A stretch of 64,000 bases of DNA from Dipteris shenzhenensis (taxonomy: Eukaryota; Polypodiophyta; Polypodiopsida; Gleicheniales), in NCBI GenBank assembly GCA_047967505.1, contig CM106540.1; one strand, written 5' to 3'. The notes below the pieces were generated by a model. The model was not told the origin of the DNA and did not search any database. It worked only from the letters and a program-made list of their open reading frames with translations. The position numbers were made by a program, and so were the translations under genes. Shown in pieces: positions 20,172-30,369 of the stretch; positions within the stretch are counted from its first letter, which is position 1, and each line of letters starts with the position of its first letter.

Positions 20172-20575
20172 CATCACACTTAATGTGCATATGCCTGCTT
20201 TAATGCCCCTGTCCTGCCGACAGCCTATCTCCTTCTCTCTTCCCCTTTACCGGGTTCCCACAAGGATCAAAACGGTGCAGGTCCATTCCTAAGCTTTGGG
20301 TGGGATGTGCTCAACCTTCTATCCTCTTTGCAAGTCTGCAGAATTCTCGTGAACCATCACATAAAGTGTGCACATGCCGGCTTTAATAACCCCGCCCCAC
20401 CCCCACAACAAACATGCCCCCAACTCCCCTCTCCTCTTACCCCATCGCAACGCTCCCTCTCTCTCCCTTTATTGGGTTTCCTAAGTTTCCAGTTTTGCAG
20501 GCCCTCCTATAATCTTTGGGTGGGATGTGCCCAACCTTCTAATTGTCTCCATTGTTGCAAGCCTGCAGAAGTTTC
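20172..20575 (+). repeat. Diverged tandem duplication (~180-220 bp units)
   Basis: Both halves begin CATCACA...TGTGCA.ATGCC.GCTTTAAT and contain TCTTTGGGTGGGATGTGC.CAACCTTCT, then TTGCAAG.CTGCAGAA (units from 20172 and 20354). The second unit is C-rich and longer. Confidence 0.7.
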
Positions 20576-20684
20576 CAGATTACTGATCGAACAGCTTGCG
20601 TATTTGCTATGCATAAGTATAGATCTCATGGAGTGCAAGAAAGATATTGAAGCTTTAATTGCAAAATATTCTTGAAATGAGGAG

Positions 20685-21265
20685 TTTCCTTTTTGTCTAA
20701 TAGAGAAGAGCTTTCTTTAATGCTTGAAAAACCAACCATACAAATCAGCAGTCTGAAAGTTGCTGATCATGGGGAAAAACATAATCAATTGGCTCTTTGG
20801 GAAACCAGTCTGTTTCCAAAGAACCCAGCTCATTGCCTAGGGAGTCTTTGGAACAGGGGCTAATGATCAAGGTGGATCCAGCAAATACCTTACTCGGTAA
20901 AAACATAAAAGATATTTGCAGGCCAAGCCTTGTAGAAATACTCTTGCCTTTCTGAGGTCACCCTAAAGTCCTGCACTCTCTGATGGCACACGGGGTGTAA
21001 ATGATATCCTGCTAGATGGCGACGAGGGTCAGGGAATCTGATGGCCTCCCATCACCAAACTGCAATGGGTAACCTAGATGTTCCAGGCAGTGATGCTAGA
21101 TAACATCTCCCAAACACTATCCTCTAGCAAAGGCAAAGGCACGGTGGCATCATGCGTCTATCCTAAAGACTCGCTAGCCCTAGATCCTATAGGCACAAGA
21201 GATTGGATTAATGGAAAAGGCATGATCCCCCTCTCCCTTCCTCTCCGTCTGTTAATAGCCACATC
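20685..21265 (-). mobile_element. Second LINE 3' fragment of the same family
   Basis: Shares TTAATGCTTGAAA, CCCAGCTCA.TGCCTAGGG.TCTTTGG, GATGTCCTG.CAGATGGCGAC-like and ACTGCAA.G.....AGATGTTCCA-like blocks with 17417-17880, in the same order and strand. It is more diverged. A short T-run at 20691-20698 may be its tail. No clear target duplication. Confidence 0.6.
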
Positions 21266-21297
21266 CATGGAGCACGGTGACGGATCCAGCCATATGG

Positions 21298-21425
21298 GTT
21301 TTGAGTCATAAATGGCTCAACACCAAGCTGGCCGTTGGGGTTTGAGCCGCAAATGGCTCAACATCGATCTAGTCCTACAGGTTTTGAGCCTCAAATGGTT
21401 TAAGACACAGGTAGGCATCGGCATC
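21298..21425 (+). repeat. Three ~42-bp tandem units
   Basis: TTGAGTCATAAATGGCTCAA, TTGAGCCGCAAATGGCTCAA and TTGAGCCTCAAATGGTTTAA start at 21301, 21342 and 21384. Each unit contains a small TTGAGCC/GGCTCAA dyad. Probably inside or at the edge of the 5' LTR of element C. Confidence 0.7.
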
Positions 21426-22160
21426 ATCCAAATTGGCAAGGATAACACAATAGTCATTTGGATCTTGTATATGGATAACACAAGAGCCACTTGAAGACAA
21501 AAGCAAGTCGAGTGAATGCCTTGGGGTCATATGCATTTAAGTGGTTGTAACAAAAGAGATATGAGAGAGAGTGGTATAAGGAAAGGGTTGGCCCTCCCTT
21601 CAAGAGGTTACTTGTATAAAAGACCAAATGGTTGAATTTTGGTCTTTATTGCTGTATGCACAAGTTTGGAATACAAGCTCTCTCTTCTCTTTCAAGAGTT
21701 TCTTTGGGTGTTCTCTTATTTCCCTTCTAAGGAAAGGGTTGGCCCTCCCTTCAAGAGGTTACTTGTATAAAAGACCAAATGGTTGAATTTTGGTCTTTAT
21801 TGCTGTATGCACAAGTTTGGAATACAAGCTCTCTCTTCTCTTTCAAGAGTTTCTTTGGGTGTTCTCTTATTTCCCTTCTAGTGCCTTTGTATTTGTCACT
21901 TCATCCCACTTTATTCTTCCCTGTCCCTCTTCCTCTATTCTTCCATCTCCCTTTCTCCGTCTCTCTCCCTTGTCTCTCTCCCTTCTCCCCCTTCTCTCTT
22001 TCTCTCGTGGAAACACATTGCAACAATCCGGGAGCCACTTGACTGACACCACTTGCGGACGGCTCATGCTTTGCATTGCTCTCATGAGTAGCTTGGAGTG
22101 GAGACTCGGACAACATCCCTTCGAGATCCCCATAACACGTGAGTCATCGTTGAGACCACA
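21426..22160 (+). repeat. 5' LTR of element C (left border uncertain)
   Basis: Ends ...TTGAGACCACA four bases before the primer site. Contains TATAAAAG twice (21616 and 21767) because of a 151-bp tandem duplication, then a pyrimidine-rich tract (21905-22010). The true start may be further left, among the 42-bp repeats. Confidence 0.5.
21577..21878 (+). repeat. 151-bp tandem duplication spanning the LTR core promoter
   Basis: Units 21577-21727 and 21728-21878 look identical by reading. Each holds GGTTGGCCCTCCC, TATAAAAG and CTCTCTCTTCTC. Confidence 0.9.
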
Positions 22161-22164
22161 TCTT

Positions 22165-22182
22165 TGGCGTCGTTGTCGGGGA
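22165..22182 (+). other. Primer-binding site of element C (Asp-tRNA type)
   Basis: TGGCGTCGTTGTCGGGGA matches the tRNA-Asp complement used by many Athila/Tat elements (TGGCGCCGTTGCCGGGGA) except for two C-to-T changes. Confidence 0.75.
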
Positions 22183-22849
22183 GTTCAAGATATGCTTTTG
22201 CATTGCACGTGCTTTCTCTTTTACCAATTGTTAATCTTAACTTGGAGCTTTGATAGTGGAGTTGTAGGAGTGAGATGAGTAAAGAAGTGTGTGTTTAGGA
22301 CGAAAAAAGATAAAAACTGCCATTTTCTATTGAAAAGCATTCTTGATCATGTAGAGCTTGTTTTTTATGTTTTTTAGTGTTTTGAATTGATAGGAGGATA
22401 GTTTAGAGGATTGCTAAGGTGTGTGTGATAGCAAACTACAACAAAAACATCCAAAAATGAAGATTGAAGTTCAAATCCAAATTGGTTTTTGAGTTTTGAC
22501 AGTCCCACGTAGAAATCTCTCATTTGTGCACCAAAAGTTGTTGCTTTTTACATTTTTTGCTTAGTGCAGGTAGTTTAGGTAGTGTATAGTATCCACAAAA
22601 ACTCAAACATCATAAAATGTTACCGACCCATTAAGCCCACAACGGCATCACCTCCACCAGCTTTCCGAACAGTGCTATTAGATGAGGCGATGCACATCTT
22701 GGTGAACTTACTAGGAAGGGGGGCCGTCCCATCCTCGGTTGTACTCGTATTTTCAACAGGGATTACCAATCCCTTTAGAAGTCGATCCATAGCCATATCC
22801 AAGTTGATAACTAAACTTCTTGGGAAAGGAAATCTGATCAAAGGCATTT

Positions 22850-23061
22850 GGTCCTATACCATTAGCTTGCCTTGCCATCCAGAATATGGTTGTCCATCCA
22901 GACAGAAGCCAAAGGCATTAACCATTTCTAGATCTCTGAGAGCACCAAATGCTTCACATATTTGCTCGATATGTGAAGCATTTGGTGCTCTCAGAGATCT
23001 AGAAATAGTTAATGCCTTTGGCCTCTGTCTGGATGGCAAGGCAAGCTAATGGTATAGGGCC
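22850..23061. repeat. Near-perfect ~92-bp-arm palindrome
   Basis: The left arm (22850-22960) and right arm (22970-23061) are inverted copies around a 9-nt loop. By reading there are three mismatches in 92 bp and a 19-bp segment present only in the left arm (at about 22891-22909), flanked by the direct repeat CCATCCAGA, as expected for slippage. It lies in the leader/gag region of element C. Confidence 0.9.
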
Positions 23062-24362
23062 AACCCCACTAACTTTGAACTCTGCAGCAAGGTAACCATC
23101 CGTATAAGTGATGGTATGATGGATAAGGTTGTCCAAGACAAAACTCCAACTCCATCCGAGGTATCACAATCGGTAAGGTCTTCCAGCACAGAGCCTACCA
23201 AGAAGGAGAACAACGAGGTAAGGGTTTGGATATGGGCGAGTTGGCCTCCAATCTACTGAATCAGTTGGGCCAGCAGTGGCAGTCAAGAACCTCCAAGGAA
23301 ACACCGAGTAATCCTCATTTGTTTCCCAGAAGAGAAAATGTTTGATGCGGGGTATGCAGCAACGGAAATCACCTCTCCAATGAGTGCCCCCGCCTTAGGG
23401 CAAGGCAAGCATTCTACTGTGCACACTGTTATAGATGGGAAAACCACGACACCGATTAGCCCTGATGGCCCCATCCAACCTGATGAATGGACAAGGTGCC
23501 CCTCTAGTTAATCCACGGCAATATAGGACACAATCGGCTCCCTTACCATCACCTAAACTGGGTCTCTAATGTCCCCCACCTCGTATAACTCCGGTCAACC
23601 AAGTGTTGGTGGAGGAACTGCCCAATGATTGGGAGGAGTCGGAACAGGATCATGGACACCCCAACTATTACCCTTGTGCGGAGGGAAGTGGCATCATAAT
23701 TCACTACCTCCTACATGAGGATTAACATGTCCTAGTGTTCTAGACAGCACTCGTGGTCATGAGGACAAGAGACATGAACTCTGTGGCATGAAGGCTGCGA
23801 CACTTGCCAAGGTACACATATGGCAAGTGAATGCCCGTATAGCGTGTCATGCGTTAAATGCCAAGGGCCGCATTTTCTAAAGGACTACCCGTATAGGGAT
23901 CTTACCCCAGTGGTTCCACCCGCAACAGGCCCCATGCCCTTGTATGCTAGGTGCGGAGTGGAGCATTTATTCAAGGATGGCCCCCTCAGGAGACCAGCAA
24001 CTCCAGCCACCTTGCCCAAGAATACTAGCATCAATTTCTTGAGTATTGAATAGGGTCAAGTAGTGGTAGTACCCTTGAAGGTCATCACAAGGATGCAGGC
24101 CAGGTCCATAGGCAAGGAAATGAAGCAAGCAAGGAAGAACAAAACAAATATGCCGCAAAACCCTGAGGTGCCCCAACCCCCACAGACTAGATCCAAGAAG
24201 GTCACCAAGGTGGGCGAAGGAACGAACCAAGTCCTCATCCAAGACAGTTTAGATGAGGAGACAGACACCCTCACCACCTCCTCCACCTCTGGGCAAACCC
24301 TCTCCCAAGATGACCCGAGTATGCCTCCATACCCAAATGTAAACAAGCCAGTGCGGGCCTAA
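23062..24362 (+). pseudogene. Element C gag remnant with two degenerate zinc knuckles
   Basis: CVKCQGPHFLKDYPY and YARCGVEHLFKDGPLR (23820-24053) are CCHC-type knuckles whose last cysteine is changed (Y, G), and the second has also lost its first cysteine. Downstream, 24063-24362 gives VVPLKVITRMQARSIGKEMK and a Thr/Ser-rich acidic tail like the linker before protease in Tat-like elements. Upstream frames are broken. Confidence 0.6.
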
Positions 24363-24950
24363 GGCCTCACATCCCCACCTTCGTATAAAGAAGCATATCT
24401 AGACCCAGCCTTGGAAAAACAACACTTAATAGACGCTCAGAACTTGGTACGGGAATTCCAGGAGAAATTCGAGCATAAACATCCACCCGGACCACCTGAC
24501 CACTCATAGAGGGGCAAAGGCCATTAGGGTGCCAGAGAGGGTGGAAGAAGAGGAACTATCCATCTCCGATAAATCAGAGGCTCCAAAATTGATGGAACGA
24601 ATGTTCCAAGAGGACCCAGTGCTACAGAACCTACGAGAGGAAGGAGACATCTACGGTCTTGAAGATATGCTATTAGTAGGTAGGGAGGCCTCCTAGGAAC
24701 CATGCGATAGTGCCAGGTTAGCGACCTTCGTCTCCATAGGTTAAGATGCCAATCACATCCTTGTTAAGAGGAAATCCTACCTTTTGGCGAGACCTCTCAA
24801 ACTGGATGAATGGGCAATTCATGTCCCAAGGCCTACCAGCCCCGAAGTCGACCAACCGTAGGAGGAGAGCCGAGTCCCCATCAATAAGTTAGTCCAATAC
24901 TTCGAAGGTGATGATACTAATACAGTGATCCCCATAACTTACCAGAACCA

Positions 24951-25337
24951 ATGGTTGACACCATCCTGGATGGGGGATCGGGTATGAGCGTCTGCACCAA
25001 ATGTTGGGAGAGGTGGGGAAAACCTTCCCTCAAGCAAACCCACATGGTAGTGAAGCTAGCCGACGATGGAACTGTTGAACCCCTGGGAGTCCTCACGGGT
25101 ATTAACATTAAGGTATTCAGCTTCACGTACCCCGTTAGACTTATAGTTATGGACTTTACCAAGCAGCTTGGATATGAAGCCATCGTAGGCAGGTCCTTTC
25201 TGGGAATGTCTGGATTCGTACCTGATTGGTGCACCAACATCTATTTACAGCATGATGATCAAAGCGTGCGAGTGGACTTGTGTATATACAAGGCCCACCC
25301 ATTGCCAAGATACTATTTGCCGCAGAATCCGACATAA
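24951..25337 (+). pseudogene. Element C aspartic protease
   Basis: VDTILDGGSGMSVC corresponds to the DGGSG/DSGA active-site motif of Tat/Athila proteases, followed by VVKLADDGTVEPLGVL, VRLIVMDF and EAIVGRSFLGMSGF. The frame is open for 129 codons. Flanking sequence has stops (24700, 25337). Confidence 0.65.
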
Positions 25338-26079
25338 CTGACAGGACCGCATCCTAAAACTGTTCCAAACTTATGAGAGAGAAGGAGATGGATGAATTTT
25401 CATATGCCCCTCTCCTCGAGGCAGAGTTCTCTTAGAATTGGATGCACATTATGGCAAACATTGACGTCCCAATAACAATAGGATTCCAAATAGCAATCCC
25501 TAAGCATGAAGAGTTGGGCACGGTGGTTCTCCTTAGAATGTTTAACATGCTTAAACCCCACGAGGTGAGCAGAGGGACGATAAGGGTCAAATCAGACCTC
25601 CACTAGCTAACATATGTGGGTGCTACTATTGTTCACCATGAGCTCTCCTCCAATTGGGGATCACAGTTGAGCAAAGTTACCTCTCCAATCGGCTTCATTG
25701 GTGCCATGAAGGAGCCCCCCTCAAGATCGAAGCTCCCAAGTTTCAAAAGCCCAAAGCCCCCACTAGGGCCAAGAGGGACACCACCCAAGGGGAGTGGAGG
25801 ATGATGATGAAGAAAACGAGGGCGTGCGACATGTACCTTCCAATTATAAGGCCTACACGTTTGAGGATCACAAGATCTTATACCATTATACCAAGAGAAC
25901 CCAAGAAGAAGGGTGCTTCTAAGGATACGACGGCCCAGCTAAGGTTAAGGAAGTAAACTTGGTGCTGGAAGGGGAGGACCCACAACCAATATTCATAGCA
26001 AATGACCTCACTCTCAATGAGGAGCCTGCTTTAATTTCCCTCTTGTGAGAGTACAAGGGCTGCATGGCCTAGAAGTACA

Positions 26080-26965
26080 TAGATATGAAGGGTGTGCCCG
26101 TTGAAGTTGTGCAGCACATGATACCTATGCTAGATGATGTTAGGTTAGTGCATCAGCGTCCCTATCCTATGAATCCCAAATATGCGCTCATAATGAGGGA
26201 GGAGATCTAAAAACGCATAGATGCGGGATTCATCTATGAGATAGAGCATACAGATTGGGTGTCACCCATAGTCCTAAAGAAGAATGGAAAGATTTGAGTA
26301 TGCATGGAACTGAAGAAAGTCAATATTTCCGCCAGGCGTGAACACTATCCCTTGCCTTTCAAGGAACATGTTCTAGAAAGAGTGGCCAGAAAGGAAGCTT
26401 ACAACTTTCTAGATGGATTCTTGATAACAATCAAGTATCTATCGTCCCATAGGATCAACATAAAACTGCCGTCACAACCGAGTGGGGGGTGTATGTGGCT
26501 AAGTTAATGATATTTGGGCTTACCAATGCACCCGCCACATTTCAGCAGTAGCTGATGATCATTGTCTTCAAGGAGAACCTAAGGGACTTCTTAGAAGTCT
26601 TCTTGGATGATGTGTGCATGAAGACCTAGGATGATCACTTGAGATACCTGAAACTAGTCCCTGAGAGATGCAGGCTACATCGTATATCCCTGAATCCTCT
26701 CAAGTGTCAAATTTGGGTCAAACATGGCATCATTCTCAGTCACATAGTGTCCAAGAATTGCATCTCCACGGATTACAACAAGATCAAGCTCATTCTAGAG
26801 TTGTCTCCCCCCACAAATGCCAAGGGAGTGCATCGATTTATGGGCCATATGGGCTACTATCGAAGGTTCATCCTATTTTACGTAGACATAGCCTGGCCAT
26901 TGTACAAGTTGTTAAGTAGTCTTTCAGTGGACCGAGGAATGCCAAGAATCCTTTGAAACCCTCAA
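26080..26965 (+). pseudogene. Element C reverse transcriptase, multiply interrupted
   Basis: Fragments in order: GFIYEIEHTDWVSPIVLKKNG, VCMELKKVNISARREHYPLPF, FGLTNAPATF, VFLDDVCMKT (catalytic FLDD retained), then KCQIWVKHGIILSHIVSKNCI and GVHRFMGHMGYYRRFI. Stops at about 26296, 26504, 26549 and 26628 and missing residues around 26470 show a dead copy. Confidence 0.7.
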
Positions 26966-26969
26966 GCTA

Positions 26970-27440
26970 GCACTCGCCACAGCATCCATTTTGTTGGCCT
27001 TGGACTGGAATTTAATATTCCACGTCCACATAAATGCCTCAAACTTTGCTATTGGATGTGTGTTAGATTCAAGGGAGTACAACCTGGACTACTCGGTGTA
27101 CTTTGCTAGTCGGCAATTGAACGATGCCAGGGTTAATTACACGACAATAGAGAGGGAAGACCTGGCCATGGTCTACGCAATTAAGAAGTTAAGGCATTAC
27201 TTGTTAACCAACAAGTTCATCTTTTTTGTTGATCATCAAGCATTGCTGTATTTGGTTAACAAACCCTACATGATGGGACGCATCACCAGGTGGATCCTAA
27301 TCCTTCTCAAGTTGGACTTCACAGTCGTAGTGTGTGAATCAAAGACCCATGTCCTAGCTGACCACCTCTCAAGGATTCCCAATGGGGAATCTCCAATGGG
27401 AGTCGAGGATGAACTCCCAGATGCTTCCGTATTCCTCATT
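26970..27440 (+). pseudogene. Element C RNase H
   Basis: FHVHINASNFAIGCVLDSRE, VYFASRQLNDARVNYTTIER, LAMVYAIKKLRHYLL and FVDHQALLYLVNKP, ending HVLADHLSRIPNGE. This is the Ty3 RNase H series with the catalytic aspartate region changed to HINAS. Confidence 0.7.
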
Positions 27441-27619
27441 GACATAATTCTGGAATGGGCCACTACTTGGCAACCGAGTTGCCTCTGGACAAAGCCCTCA
27501 AGATGGACAGAGCCCGCAAAATCATCAAGGACGCATCACCATATCAGCCAATTGCAAGCCAACTATACTGCATGGGCAAGAGTGGCATCATGTGGAGGTG
27601 CATGTCGAGCACAAATATA

Positions 27620-28640
27620 TTGATGTCCTCAAAGAAGCCCATTCTGAGATAGCCAAGCTGTCACTTTGCCGCCGCTAACGTTTTGACACATAAAGTGTTG
27701 CAAGCAGGCCTCTGGTGGCTAACCCTCTTCAGAGATCCGGTCAAGTTTATCAAGCGATGTGATCCCTACCAAAGAGTGCAAGTTCCACATAAGGCGAGCA
27801 TGATGCCCCTAACGGGAATGTTAACCAATCAGCCCTTTGAGAAATATAGCATAGATTTTATTGGCCGATAAGCCCAGCAGCTAAAGAAAGAGGGAGCAGA
27901 TACATTATCCTGGCCACAGATTATTTCACGAAAAGGGTGGAGGGGTGAGCCACAAGAAAAGCCAATGCGCAATCCACGGTTAAGTCTTTATATGAGCAAG
28001 TCATCACACAGTTTGGGTGCCCTTAGAATTGGTCAGTGACCAAGGAACTCATTTCCTCAATGAAACTATAGCGACGATCGTGACTAGTGAATTTATGATC
28101 ATACATAGGAAGTCGATGCCATACTACCCCAGGGCAAATGGCCTGGCTGAGAGTTCAAACAAGAAATGCTGCAAGATTATAACATGTACCGTTGAAGCCA
28201 GTCTTACCGACTAGGAGCACAAGCTCATCACCGCATTGTGGGCCTACCAAACGTCTCAAAAGTGGCCACGAACTACACCCCAGCAATAATGCCAATGCAA
28301 TATGTAGTGCCCAGCCTTCGCATCACGATCAAGGAAAGGCTCACCGAAAATGCCTTGGCGGAGCGCTTAATCGATCTTAAATGGCTAGATGAAACAAGAT
28401 TGTGTGTAGCCTATTGCCTTCAAGTGGAGAAGGCACGGCACAAAAAATGGTTTGATCGCAACCTCAAAAACAAGGACCTCGAGGAAGGAGATCTCACACT
28501 CCTCTATAGCATCCGCAACACGAAACGTAAACTTAAATGTAGGGGCTTGGGTCCCTACCACATAGTGAAGATTACTCCGCAAGGCGCATGCTGAATAGCT
28601 ACCTTGGATGGAGTGGAGATGGATGTGTTGAGGGGTATTT
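27620..28640 (+). pseudogene. Element C integrase
   Basis: HFAAANVLTHKVLQAGLWW, FIKRCDPYQRVQ (finger with the last Cys changed to Tyr), KYSIDFIGR (first Asp), then stops, LVSDQGTHFLNETI (second Asp) and MPYYPRANGLAESSNKK (Glu). The C-terminal part (28238-28594) has KARHKKWFDRNLKNKDLEEGD and GLGPYHIVKITPQGA. It ends near DGVEMDVLRG at 28630. Confidence 0.75.
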
Positions 28641-29708
28641 AGGCACATAGACTAAGTCAAAGTCATGTGGAATTTGGAAGATCACAAGTCATATACATGA
28701 GTGGCAGTTACAAAGAACCATTGTGGGCAATTATAACTCATTTTAAGAGTTTCTTGGTATGTAACAGTCAGACTACTTTCTGACAGTATTCAGTGTGCAT
28801 AATCCCTTTTGGCAAGCTCAAGGTTGATCCTATGCTGATCTAGAGGACAATTATCCATCTTCATAAATGGAAGGGGTGTACTTTGGCTGTAGTTCCAATG
28901 TTGAAGATTGTTGTTTGCTAAAAGTTGTATTTGGATTACATTTCACCTTTTCGACTCTTATCTGACTGTTTGTGCTTGTGCTTGCTTCATGTTAATGGTT
29001 GGAAGAACTATGTCAACTGCCGATGCAGTCCCACAAGAACCTACCCTCAAGCCCAGCGCGTTGAACAAGCCTCCAAGCCCATGGAGTGTCATGATTCCAC
29101 GAATAGTGCAACTCATTGAGAAGGTCGCTTAAGTCCATAAGGAAGCAACACAAAATTGACTCCTAAAAGTGGGGTAGTCACACAAGAACCTTCCTCCAGG
29201 CTCGTACGCATGCCATCAAAGGACACTTTACTCAATAGAGCACTGGCAGTGTTACCAGGGCATAACCCGTCTACCACATCAAGGTCACAGTACCACCAGA
29301 ACCTATTTTTGCTCTGGTTACAGCCACACAAGAACCCGCATGCTTTACCTCGAGAGAGGTCTATCAAAGTGAACACAACAGTGTCGGTACATACTTGACA
29401 ACCAAGATGATGCACAAAGTCAACACGTGCTCTACTTGGCTGATGATGCAATATGCTACTGCTGGACATTTATCTCCAGTGCATTCCACATAATCATGAA
29501 GTCCACGTCTAGGTAAGTCTATAATGTAGGCATTACACCCACACGCACCAGCAACTCACGAGTCCTTGGTATTTTAATGCACCCACTCACATTCATGGTC
29601 AGCATTAGGTGAATACGGCTAGTACATTTCTTATGCATGTGAATGAAGTTTAATTATATTTAAACCCATTGAAGCCTTAAAAATGGTAGCATGGCTAATA
29701 TTTGTAAC
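28641..29708. other. No gene recognised
   Basis: Short open frames with repeated CACAAGAACC-type phrases (28990-29340) but no domain. It may be the eroded 3' part of element C; I could not find an LTR. Confidence 0.4.
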
Positions 29709-29885
29709 TCTACCCCATACCCAAAATCCTAGACCCTGATCCCTATAGCTTAATCCCTATAGAGTAAACCCAAATTCCTATACCGTAAACCCTATTTTCT
29801 ATAATTAAACCCTAAAACCTATACCCTAAATCATATACCCTAAACCCTAAACCCTATACCATATACCCTATATCCTAAACCTTAA
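29709..29885 (+). repeat. Interstitial telomere-like block (CCCTAAA / CCCTATA variants)
   Basis: About 175 bp of degenerate 7-8-bp units, best preserved at 29830-29858 where CCCTAAACCCTAAACCC occurs. CCCTAAA is the plant telomere repeat. Variants CCCTATA and CCTATACC dominate. Confidence 0.85.
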
Positions 29886-29888
29886 GCC

Positions 29889-30360
29889 AAAAAATAGTAT
29901 TTGAGGTGTGTTATTCGATCACGCACATAGCCGATGGGAACAATACTTTGCACATGCATCAGTCAAATCTATGTTAAAGCATGTGCAAAGTATCATGCCC
30001 ATCAGATATGCTTTCGATGGTCAAAGTTGTCACAAATCCTGTTTTTCACCAAGTGTTATGCACAACCGCCCAAAAATAGTATTTGAGGTGTGTCATTCGA
30101 ATGTGTACATAACCAATGGGCATGATATTATGTACACACATGAATCCAAGCTATGTTAATGCATGTACAAATTATCATACCCATCGTATATGCTTTGGAT
30201 GGTCAAAGTCGCAATAGCATTTTCCATCGAGTCATGTTATGTACAACCGTCAAAAAATAGTATTTGAGGTGTGTTGTTCGAATGTGCACATACCTAATGG
30301 GCACGATACTCTGCACTCATGTCAATCCAACCTATGTTGAAACTTGTACAAATTATCATA
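29889..30360 (+). repeat. ~181-bp satellite, about 2.6 tandem copies
   Basis: AAAATAGTATTTGAGGTGTG starts copies at 29891, 30073 and 30254 (spacing 182 and 181). The third copy breaks off at 30360. Each unit has an internal inverted pair (GATGGG...TTGCACATGC / GCATGTGCAAAG...CCCATC in the first). Monomer length is typical of plant satellites. It directly adjoins the telomere-like block. Confidence 0.85.
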
Positions 30361-30369
30361 AGCCCCCAT

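Larger units (their letters stand above)
21300..28640 (+). mobile_element. LTR retrotransposon C (Tat/Athila-like Ty3), decayed, 3' LTR not found
   Basis: A 5' LTR ending at 22160, an Asp-tRNA-type primer site at 22165-22182, gag knuckles (about 23840-23990), protease (24951), RT (26100-26960), RNase H (26991-27400) and integrase (27640-28600) follow in Ty3 order on the plus strand. Stops and shifts occur throughout. I could not find a matching 3' LTR after 28640, and the left border is uncertain because the LTR start has no partner. Lineage rests on the primer site and the DGGSG protease and HFAAANVLTHKVLQ integrase motifs. Confidence 0.75.

Noticed and set aside
29709-29885. A true chromosome end
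   Set aside because: Sequence continues on both sides and the units are degenerate; it is interstitial.
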